From Moniliella sp. 'wahieum' (lineage: Eukaryota > Basidiomycota > Moniliellomycetes > Moniliellales > Moniliellaceae): a DNA stretch of 26,598 nt. The notes beneath the pieces are model-generated. The model had not been told where the DNA came from, did not search any database, and saw only the letters and a program-made list of their open reading frames with translations. Positions 1 to 8,073 of this stretch are shown here, one piece after another. The stretch lies in the NCBI GenBank assembly GCA_003971905.1, contig RSEE01000205.1, positions 1-26,598 of the forward strand, given 5' to 3'. Every line of letters begins with the position of its first letter. Position 1 is the stretch's first letter. A program made the translations under genes and the position numbers.

Positions 1-170
1 CTGATCTCGCTCCCATTTCCAATTTCTTCGTCTCGGGCGTCTCGCTCTTTCCCTGTTCCTCCACTTCGCACCGTGTCCTCTGCTCTTTCTTATCCCACGA
101 ATGATTGCTACACTACCCCCTGGCCTAGTCCCATTCTCGTCTCCCTCGCCTTAGCCCCCCGACTGTGACA
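1..170 (+). mobile_element. 3' part of an LTR-like repeat, cut by the window edge
   Basis: This segment ends in GACTGTGACA and is similar in order and sequence to the 3' part of the longer copy at 2425-2873. Shared blocks include CTGATCT near the start, CCCATTTCCAA and TTCTTCGTCTCG, GATTGCTACA, CTAGTC, and a shared end made of TTAGCCCC and GACTGTGACA. About 70 bases present in the other copy are missing from the middle. A TGTGACA end is what an LTR beginning TGTCACA would have. No gag or pol coding lies downstream, so this is a relic or solo LTR. Which side of a full element it came from cannot be decided here. Confidence 0.55.
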
Positions 171-673
171 ATGTTGGGAGCACAGCATAAAGTACCCTCG
201 CCGCAACACCAAAATTCTCGTAGGATACGTAAACCCTCTCTGCTGCAGCTCTCGCACTAATGCACTCACTCACTCTGTGTTAGAGCTTGCAGCACATACT
301 AGTATGGCACACCTTCGACGTGTGTGCCAGCCACATCCGCGAAAGAACGCACTCCACGCCTCGCGAGACCACACGCACTTGCCCGGCGCCAAAAAGACCT
401 TTGATTTCAGAGAGCCTTCAGGGCCGAGCTCAGCTGGAGCTATATACGACATCGACTGATATGGAGGGAGATCCGGGACTCTAGATTACAAGCGTTTACA
501 CTGGTCGCCTTTTCTGACTGAAAGAGCCAGCGTCTGTGCATGAAAAGAACTCTCAGATCATCGATAATCTATTAGGGCTTTATAGCGTTGGTCGGTGATG
601 CATGATGATCGATGACACGATGGGGCTTGAAGCTTGACGCGTGACAGTGTTGTGACACACAGAAGCCAAACGC
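171..673. other. non-coding spacer between LTR fragment and hairpin
   Basis: Only short, overlapping, low-quality reading frames occur here and none resembles a known protein. A TATA-like CTATATACG lies near 440, without a plausible gene after it. From about 640 the sequence becomes rich in GTGACA/TGTGAC words that lead into the hairpin arm. I see no primer-binding site that I can assign directly after the LTR end at 170. Confidence 0.5.
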
Positions 674-916
674 GTGTGACATGGACATGTGACAGCTGTG
701 ATAATGTGACAGGTACCGGTTACCGGTACCACTTAGCACTTAGCGCTTACGTGCTTACGAGTTCTTTTATTAAAAAAGCACAAGTTCCACATTAAGCGAG
801 GTTATATACTAACCGGTAACCGGTAGGCACGCGTAAGCGCGTAAGCGCTAAGTGCTAAGTGGTACCGGTAACCGGTACCTGTCACATTATCACAGCTGTC
901 ACATGTCATGTCACAC
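674..916. repeat. fold-back element: long near-perfect inverted repeat
   Basis: The left arm (674-759) and the right arm (832-916) are reverse complements over about 85 bases, with one indel (CATGGACATG against CATGACATG) and one mismatch (position 752). The loop is 72 bases (760-831), AT-rich on its left side, and carries a third ACCGGTAACCGGTA copy. The arms are mosaics of smaller palindromes (GGTACCGGTTACCGGTACC, ACATGT, CAGCTG, AGCGCT) and of a degenerate heptamer array (CACTTAG, CACTTAG, CGCTTAC). No reading frame is associated. It resembles a MITE or fold-back element, but I could not define a target-site duplication; weak similarity between the flanks suggests the arms once extended further out. 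Confidence 0.85.
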
Positions 917-1920
917 GCTAACTCGTGCTCATGTCACCGTCACATGTGACACGAGGAAGTGCTATCGGATGACATTCTTAGTGCCTTCGCAGTCTTCGCT
1001 TGCTTCTGCTGGAGGGTAGTGCTGGGGTTCCTTTGCACGGCCCTCGGTGGATCGGTGACGCTCACTTAACCGGGCGGAAGTTCCGCTCAGGGCGCGCGCG
1101 CCCTGCTCGCTTCATCTCCCTTCTCTCTCTCCTCTCTCCTTCCCTTCAATTCAGATGTTGCTTGAAGACTTGTGGCTCACCACTTTGCCTTCACGCCTTG
1201 TCTGAAGGCTGCATTGCAGCTGATCCATAGGATCGCGAGTGCTCCCAATTCGCACTCTATAGCAGCTTCGTCTGCTTCGCTCTGTCAACATCTATCCCAG
1301 TGCGATGGGGCTTAGACAGAAGGGGGTTACCAAAAAGGGGCCAACCAACAGTCAGCATCCTTGATTGGTGGGGATCCTTTATCCCACCCTCCGTCCTGTC
1401 CAACTCCTGAACGTTTCCAGCCAATTGATTCAGTAATACAGGCAACCTCTCGTCTCCACTTAGCTGCATCATCTTCATCATCCAACCTCGTCCTCCAGCT
1501 TTCCATCTGCCCAGTCGCGCAATCCTTCCGTCAGCCGCGTGGGTTCCTTTCACAGCCACTGCCATGCCTCAGTCCTGGCAGTGTCTGTCCGCTCCCCTGC
1601 ATCTACCCGTCTCTCAGCCCCGGAGGCTATCAGACACGTTACTACCCTCCAGCCGGCGTATACGCAGCCTTTCCACGCGTGCAGCCGCCTCGGCTTCACG
1701 CCCAAAGGCTTCTCTTCCTCGCTCGGATCCACCAAGTAGACCAAGCCCGAAACTACCGTGAGTCGTCTTTCACCTAAGGGACTGTACCCCACCAACCTGA
1801 GTGAGCCCCCTGGCAGGGCCCGCCTGCGACAGGGTCGTCGTATTCACGTTACATGGATCGAGCCCACCACCTCTGGTCCACCGATCATCCTTGCTCCATC
1901 CTTCCACCAATTCCCTTTGT
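917..1920. other. non-coding or unrecognised region, pyrimidine-rich
   Basis: This kilobase holds several overlapping short frames on the plus strand between about 1360 and 1780. One of them, from ATG 1564, reads as an Arg/Ser-rich presequence-like peptide and runs into a good splice donor (CTACC then GTGAGTCG near 1757). No downstream exon with a recognisable domain follows, so I do not call a gene. The rest is CT-rich with no repeats that I could define. Confidence 0.4.
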
Positions 1921-2019
1921 CCCCCCTCTCCCTTGTCCTCCCCCCCTCTTCTTGTCCTCCCCCCCCTCTTCTTGTCCTCCCCCCCCTCTTCTTGTCCTCC
2001 CCCCCTCTTCTTGTCCTTG
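1921..2019. repeat. minisatellite, about five copies of a 20-bp unit
   Basis: The unit is CCCCCCTCTTCTTGTCCTCC. Copies at 1941-1960, 1961-1980 and 1981-2000 are identical, the first (1921-1940) is diverged, and the last (2001-2019) has lost one C. The plus strand is entirely pyrimidine-rich and the complement is G/A-rich. Reading frames through it are only translations of the repeat. Confidence 0.92.
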
Positions 2020-2424
2020 CCCCCCACCCCACCTTATTTTTGTCGCAAAGACCCCAATTGCTTTCCACATCTCCTCCTTGCTCCACCGCTCCGCGGCAGC
2101 CTTGTGGCCAGGTCGACGGCAGTGGGGGCACAACCGTGGGCGTGGATTGAGGGGGCACCTTGAAGCAGTGTGGTCGGTGGTGACGCAAGGGGGGCACCGG
2201 CGGTGAGTACGGGTAGGGGGCATTTTAAGTGGGTGAGGGACGCGTCGACGCGACTCTGTCATATGCTCGATTATTGGCGAGCCAGCCCCCCCCCGTCAAG
2301 TGCGGATCGGGGAGCAGTAGTGTTCAGGTCGGGGAGCAGTAGGGTTGTTGGCGGATTTTGATGGGTACTCGCATATGGAACTAAAGGATGTGACCCTCGG
2401 TCCTTTCCCTGTCTGGACTCTGGT
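2020..2424. other. spacer with a small direct repeat
   Basis: No credible gene is visible. A 14-base word, TCGGGGAGCAGTAG, occurs twice (2307-2320 and 2329-2342). The 25 bases before the LTR-like copy at 2425 are pyrimidine-rich and contain no polypurine tract, which argues against this being the inner edge of an intact 3' LTR. Confidence 0.5.
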
Positions 2425-2577
2425 TGTCACACTCAGGCCACAGCGCCACATGGGCACACGCGTCACATGCATCTTGCCCCTTTCGTGCAACGCAGGCTTC
2501 AAGCTTCAAAAGCTTCAGCGGATCCAGAGCTCCAGCTTCAAGCTTCAGCGTCTGGGCAACCGACGGCCGACAACACC

Positions 2578-2584
2578 TATATAG
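2578..2584 (+). promoter_or_regulatory. TATA box within the LTR-like repeat
   Basis: TATATAG lies in a CT-rich context about 150 bases into the repeat, followed about 135 bases later by AATAAA. The spacing fits a retrotransposon U3 promoter. Confidence 0.45.
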
Positions 2585-2717
2585 CTCCCCTCGTTCGGGT
2601 ACAAAAGGGTGGTGTATATGGTTTGGCTGATCTTTCACGCCCATTTCCAACTTCTTCGTCTCGAACGTTTCGCTCTCTTTATCTCTGTTCTTCCGCTATG
2701 CATCCATATCATTGACA

Positions 2718-2723
2718 AATAAA
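2718..2723 (+). terminator. AATAAA polyadenylation signal within the LTR-like repeat
   Basis: This is a canonical AATAAA, downstream of the TATA box in the same repeat, followed by T-rich sequence near 2770-2790. It is consistent with the R region of an LTR. Confidence 0.4.
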
Positions 2724-2873
2724 GCTTAAGAGAAACGCTACGCCTAAATCGACCGTTATATCCTCTGCCCTTGTTGTTGTTTATTAGTTGTCCCCACAAA
2801 CGATTGCTACATTCCTTGATCTAGTCTCGACTCAGGTCTCTTCCTTCGCATTTTATTAGCCCCGACTGTGACA

Positions 2874-4088
2874 ACTGTGGTGTGGGTTCTTCGTAATTTC
2901 AACGATTTTGTTATGGGGCGCTCCGTGCATCTCCGGACACCGAACCCCCATTTCGTAGACCTTTCATGGAAGCACACGCCAGCCCCGCGACACTTGTGAG
3001 TAAGAGTCAGCACGAACAACTTGTCGCGGCTATTTTCCGCGAAGCGTCAGGAAAGGACCGGACTATATCCGCGGCGTACAGTCTTGGTAGAACCCCACAT
3101 CTACTGCACCCAGAAGATCGCAGTACGGTCAGAACAGGCCGCCCTTTACCTCTTACTAAGATTCCCTTCCTTCTGTTAATGCCTGTTTTGATGTTACGGT
3201 ATATAAGCAGTCCTGTCTGAGGCTTGCTGGCTGTGATCCTCACCGCCCAACCCATGTCTTCTTGCCCCCGCCTTCCCTCTCCACTCTTCACCCTTACTTA
3301 CGAATTTACGACTTGCGTCGACCATTCTCTGCAAGCTGCGGTTACTATCTATAGCGCTTGCTCTTCTTTACCACTCTGTCTGTTCCCGCCTACTACAGCG
3401 TACCGGGTGTGGTAACGCCGCGAGGAACAAGTAACTTCGGAGATCCTGGACCCCTTCAATTGGTCTTAAGACCTACGTACGCGGCTCCTACCTCGGAGGG
3501 TTTGAGCCGCGGCCTTTGCACGCAGGCAGCCACCCAAACTAGAGGGTCTCTCCCTTTTGCCTCTACACCCGCTCGACGGTTCAACGTTCAACCAGGATCT
3601 GAAGCAGGACTAACGTGGTACGTATAATTCATCGAATGTGGAAAATGCACGACGGAAAAGGCTTCTATATGGATCTGATCCCTCGTCCCACTGTTGATTT
3701 TTGTCCATATATAGTGGAGATTAGAGTAGCGATTATAGGGGGTGAGAAGCTAGCCCTTTTGTCAGCGCCATCATGCATGCAGCTGATCACGCATCACGCA
3801 TCGCGCTGTTCTATCCGACTCTCCCCTATGTTCTGCCTGCCCCTAATGGGCTCCTCTCTTGGAATAGATCCATCACCTCCTCTCTCTCTCTTCTTCTCTC
3901 CGTAGGCCTTTGCCCTCTTATTGACACCTTTTACTCCTGGACGGCACGCTTTCCAGCGTGCCTTCCCTTGCATAGACACGCTCTCCTCCCCCGCTGTGGT
4001 GCATTTGGCTGTATAGTATAGCGGTGGAGAACCTTGCCCTTTCCCACGCTACCGGGCTTATTCCCTCACATTTCCTTTGCTGGCAGTT
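2874..4088. other. gene-free region with an isolated promoter-like segment
   Basis: No protein with recognisable features is encoded. A TATATAAG at 3200-3207 is followed by a pyrimidine-rich leader with ATG at 3254. From about 3358 a short open frame runs to 3627 with no recognisable domain. The stretch 3860-4000 is CT-rich. The arrangement could be another decayed LTR or an orphan promoter; no terminal repeats were found. Confidence 0.4.
3200..3207 (+). promoter_or_regulatory. TATA box without an obvious gene
   Basis: TATATAAG is followed by CT-rich sequence, as in many fungal core promoters. No convincing coding region starts within the next 500 bases. Confidence 0.3.
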
Positions 4089-4268
4089 CTAGAAAGCTAG
4101 GGCCACTCTCTCGGCATCGGGATAAATCGAGTCGCGCTCGATGTACTCCTCCTCCAACCAGGCACACTGTACGGGTACAACAAACTCCACAGTATCGTGG
4201 GTGAATATGAATGGGCTGGCAAAGCGTTTAATTGTATAGTTGTCCGGGATGTGTTGGATAAAAACGCC
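4089..4268 (-). pseudogene. orphan 59-codon protein-coding fragment
   Basis: On the minus strand a frame with no ATG runs from an upstream stop to a TAG at 4089-4091. Its composition looks like genuine protein (balanced aromatic, acidic and hydrophobic residues; it contains the stretches IPDNYTIKRFASPF and VPVQCAWLEEEYIERDSIYP), unlike the Pro/Arg/Ser-rich noise frames around it. An AG just before its first codons (TTAAGAATTAAG) could be a splice acceptor, so it may be a terminal exon. I found no partner exon upstream on the minus strand. The family is unknown; it may be the decayed end of a gene or transposon. Confidence 0.35.
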
Positions 4269-5203
4269 TTAATTCTTAAACACGCGTGATGCGGAGGGCG
4301 GGAGATGCGGTGCGGGGCACTGTGGCCACTGCAGCTTCTGTGGTCAGATTCAGACGTAACGCGTAACGCCGCGGACTCTTGCTTGCCCTGTGCAGCAAAA
4401 TGAGCTGTTAATATTTAATGACGAGGGAGACGGAAGGCGGTACTGGGCACACGCGGGGCGGGTGCTTAACCAAGTACAACTACCGTGCATTATGCCGCGG
4501 TCAGGCCACTGGGGGACGGAGGTGCAGTGTGTGTGTGGATTTTATAGTTGTTGCCGCTAATCTGCCAGTGCACTGCAAATAGCCCCAACTCAGCACCTGC
4601 TGCGCAACGCCAGGGACGAAACGCGGGGTCTGGCATGGTCTGGTATCAGACCATCAGGCCTCAGGGGAGGGGAGGGCTTATTTGGTCTGGACAGAGGGGG
4701 GCCGCTAAGAACGCAGTGGTCTGTGCTGGAGCGGGGATTACGCGGCACATCAGCGATGAAATGATGGGGATGGATGATGGATTATGGCTTAGCATATGCT
4801 GGGGTAAATGAGTGCCCCACACTCTGACCGAAGTACCTGACGAGGCCTGGGCCTGACAAAATTGAGGACGGAATAGATGTACTGATGGGTCCGGGAGGGG
4901 ATGTGCCTGTGGCGGGCGGGATGGGATGGCAGGGAAATAGCTGTCGAGCCATACGCATCAGCTCTGTGTGGGTGATAGCGTCGGCTACTACCGCATATAT
5001 TACGCTGCCGAATATGACGGAGGACGCTTTCTGAGGGTGATCGTGGTTTGTGTGCCCTCTCCCTATATGCCCTCTCACCTCCGCACGATCGGAGCAGAAT
5101 ACGATTCATATGTTTATCCCCCCTGCTCCCCCCGCCTCCTAACCCCGCCCCCTTTATCGTTTAAGCCGATCCTCATATTCGTATAAAACCCTCTCCCCCG
5201 CAA
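4269..5203. other. spacer upstream of the decapeptide-repeat gene
   Basis: GC-rich non-coding sequence with scattered short frames on both strands. The frames near 4780-5110 (minus) and 4968-5186 (plus) overlap one another and neither shows a domain. The last 30 bases hold the TATA box of the following gene. Confidence 0.4.
5182..5188 (+). promoter_or_regulatory. TATA box of the decapeptide-repeat gene
   Basis: TATAAAA stands only 16 bases before the ATG at 5204. Transcription normally starts about 30 bases or more downstream of a TATA box, so the mRNA may begin after 5204, leaving the in-frame ATG at 5264 as the functional start. Confidence 0.5.
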
Positions 5204-7083
5204 ATGCAACCCCCCATCACCCCTCCTCCCCCGGCCGCCACCCCCCATCGTCCTCCTTCACATATGCCCCCGCTGGCTCCGTCACTTGCATCTCGCTCCT
5301 GGGCCCAGTCCGTCGCCCACCAGCTGCGCCCGTCGCCCACCCCGCCCTCGGCGCCTACCCTCACCCTCCTCCTCGCCACCGCTGCCGGCACTACTGGCCT
5401 TGCCACCCTTCTTATCGGCCGTGCCTCTGCACCACGCCGTCTACGTCGTGTGCTGGCCACTCGCACCCGTGCCACGGACCTTCTGCACAGCAAACTTAAT
5501 GCCGAACGAATGTTCCGTGCTCAAGCCGAAAACCAAGTCAAACGCGTCCAGCACGAAGCTAATCTCGCCGCTCGCCACTACACACCACTCCCTCCTCCAA
5601 GCCCAAACCAACACTCAGTCCGTATCTCTCTTTCCCTCTGCTGTAGGGTCAGCCGCAGCTGCCGACCCCACGCATCCAGCGCCTTCGCAACAATACGTTA
5701 CCTCGCCTTCCAATTTACCCATTGCTGGTGATATCCAACTCTCTTCGCATTGTACTTATCCACCGCCTGCCCCCTAAGCATTGCTCAGAACTGACTTCAT
5801 TTTGTATTTTCTCTACTATGCTCACACCTCCGCCTCAGGCTTGTATGGCCAACCCAAAGATTCGCCTCGGAGCCGTTTCTGCCTGGTTTCGCCTGATGGC
5901 TCGCCCTGCGTATCGGCATCGGTCGCGGTGGTCGATCGCCACGGCAATAAAGATAGGGTCACCCTTTTCCCCGTGTGTACGTTCATTACGACCCTTCCAG
6001 CTCTTCCAGACCTAAGCACTCACCCTGTTTGTGTTCCAGATAAACGGGTGACGGAGGAGAGTGTCACCAAACCTGTTGGACCTACCATTGCGTTGCCCCC
6101 ATCTGCTCCCATCGTGCTCAGTCGCAGGCACGAGATGAGGGACAAAGCCCAGACAGAGAAAGAGTCCGAGAAAGGCTCTGGATCTGAACCAGATGTGGTG
6201 CCGCGACCCTTCTGTCCCCGCGTTCTCCTCGCCCCGTGACAGTTGCAGCGACCAATGCCAACAGAGCCAGCGGTACAACACTCCCTTTTGCACCCAGTCC
6301 TAGTCCGGCTGTGAAGAAGACAGGGACTAATGCCAATCAACCTTCTGTCACCATGTTTCAAGCCCTTACTACACCGCGTCCCACCACGGCTATCCCACCG
6401 CAAACACCTGTTGTGATGCAAAGCGCGCGGGCCAAAGCCAATCCAGAGACATTCAGTCAACAAGTGGCATCCTGTCCCATTATGGCGTTACCCCCACAGA
6501 CCCCAATCGTGGTATCGCCTACGCAGGGGTCCAAAACAAATGCATCTACTCCGTGTGACGGCACATCAAGTTGCACCCTACCTCAGTCCACCGTGGTTAA
6601 AGCTGATTCCGTACCACGTCTAACTATTGCGCTGCCCCCACAAACTCCAATTGTGGTGCAAGCTGCACAAGGACTTGAGGGGGAGAATCGACCCTTGCCA
6701 CTCCCCGACCAACCATGGCGATCCCCCCGCAGACGCCTATCGTGAAGCAGGCTGGGTCGCTTGCCAGTGGCACGGCGCAATCAGCCCCTTTTGGCACAGA
6801 AACTAACTCCCTGAAGAAGTTTGTACGCAATGGGCTTGTGCCCAACCGTCGACACGGACGTCGCGGCGGTTCTCGATCGTCCCGACTCCATTTTGTTGGG
6901 GTATGGTGGGATGAGGACCATGGGATTATGCCGTCTACAGTGCAAGACACGACCGTGCCCGTAGAACGGGATACGGCGCACGACGCAATGGTGATGCTGG
7001 AAGAGTTGGTGCGGAAGCACCAAGACGAGGCGACGAAGAGTACGGCGGGCCGGCTCGGTGAAGAACAGACTGTCGAGCCCTAA
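5204..7083 (+). CDS. unrecognised protein with membrane segment, coiled coil and five Pro-rich decapeptide repeats; frame-shifted
   Basis: I do not recognise the family. From ATG 5204 (or 5264, see the TATA box) the N-terminus is Pro-rich. A hydrophobic stretch (TLTLLLATAAGTTGLATLLIG) follows around residues 52-72, then an Arg-rich patch, then a short charged coiled coil containing AERMFRAQAENQVKRV. The frame must shift near 5580 to keep a plausible helix and a Ser/Ala/Pro linker. A likely intron ends at AG 5838-5839 (branch CTGAC near 5791; donor GTGATA about 5728 or GTACTT about 5751). The next exon continues through two more frame changes (about 6190-6236 and 6670-6710) into five copies of the motif [IMT]-A-[LI]-P-P-[QS]-[TA]-P-[IV]-V and an acidic tail ending at TAA 7081-7083. 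The repeats fall in three different frames, so the breaks are most likely sequencing indels or recent decay. A single-pass membrane protein is an inference. Confidence 0.55.
6087..6744 (+). repeat. five coding copies of the decapeptide IALPPQTPIV
   Basis: Copies lie at 6087-6116 (IALPPSAPIV), 6386-6415 (TAIPPQTPVV), 6482-6511 (MALPPQTPIV), 6626-6655 (IALPPQTPIV) and 6715-6744 (MAIPPQTPIV). Spacing between starts is 299, 96, 144 and 89 nt. Codons differ between copies while the peptide is kept, suggesting selection on the protein rather than recent DNA duplication. The preceding residues also recur (TPRPT, RLT). Confidence 0.75.
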
Positions 7084-8073
7084 GCGTGAATAGAGAAAGC
7101 GGCCTCTGGTTGAAGACCTCTGCTGTTGCGGACAAGAAGGAGAAGTGAGTGTGAGCCTTGGGAATTGTATACAAGCTGAATGTCCCGCCCCTTTTATTCG
7201 TTCTCTCGTTCCTTGTCCATCGGGGATATGGAAGCTGTACCAATACATTGTCTATACGTTTCGTGTGCTTTCCTCCGATTGAACAGGAGAACCCCGGGGC
7301 TTTTGTCGTTATACAGTGCCAGCGTGCAGTGTGGCGCCCACACACACTCTCTTGCCGCTCCTTTTTTGTTTGTAGAGCAAGGAGAAGTATACTTACACAG
7401 AACCAAAAGGATTGTCTAAACGTCTGAACTGTGAACTGCTAACCGAGATTGGACAGGAATGAAAGCGAGTTTGCCTATTCTCCTTATCCACCCTCCGACG
7501 TCACAAACAAGATACTGCTTGAATGAGAGTCCAATGGTTGCGCTTGGATCAATTGATGACCCTCAACATTCGACTTCAGTCAAGAGACCAAGCCTTAAGT
7601 CCTGGAACGAGCCTATGTAGTATTGAGGGAAATGCACTCTCCACACCCCCCCGCATATATATTTCTTCCAAGGGTTGGCTTTTGCGTAGCGTCACATGTG
7701 TGCACAAACCGGACAGCGAAATTCAATGGGAAGCAGTAAAGGCCCCACCATATGGAACGAGGGAGAACGATCTGCATAATCAGCCAGCTGCCCCTTCTCG
7801 TTATTCCATCTCGTATCTACTGTGGAGCCTCCGCAGCCACTCCAAAATCCAATGGCGTGCAACGTTTCGCAACCCGGCCGGATACTATAACGGGGTCAAA
7901 TTTGAAACTGTGCACGTTCGTTGCCTGCGTCAATTGATTATGATCATCCCATCTTTCCGGGGCAGTATTCGAGTTGTGAGTCACAAGTGCACAAATCTCC
8001 AAGTCCCAAGCCGGGTTGCGCGCCAAAGGCAGCGACGCCCACACCACCGCCCCCCCTCTACTCGTCAGCCGCG
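7084..8073. other. intergenic region with the presumed methionyl-tRNA synthetase promoter
   Basis: No supported gene. A TATATAT at 7656-7662 lies about 410 bases before the synthetase start. A long open frame that begins at 7523 continues out of frame across the synthetase and is a chance shadow. No repeats found. Confidence 0.45.

Larger units (their letters stand above)
2425..2873 (+). mobile_element. LTR-like repeat, probably a solo LTR
   Basis: The copy begins TGTCACA and ends TGTGACA, a perfect 7-bp terminal inverted repeat of the type seen at LTR ends. Inside it carries a TATA box (2578-2584) and an AATAAA signal (2718-2723) in the right order for U3-R-U5 on the plus strand. Its 3' part matches the fragment at 1-170. 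The flanking 5-mers (CTGGT before, ACTGT after) do not match, so no target-site duplication is seen. No reverse transcriptase, integrase or gag sequence lies between the two copies. The superfamily cannot be assigned. Confidence 0.6.

Noticed and set aside
171..185. Primer-binding site just after the first LTR-like fragment
   Set aside because: TGGGAGCAC starts with the expected TGG, but I cannot match it to a known tRNA 3' end, and the element has no coding region.
2420..2878. Target-site duplication around the LTR-like copy
   Set aside because: The flanks CTGGT and ACTGT do not match.
4782..5109. Two overlapping minus-strand frames of about 100 codons
   Set aside because: They overlap each other and a plus-strand frame, have no domain, and lie in the promoter region of the gene at 5204.
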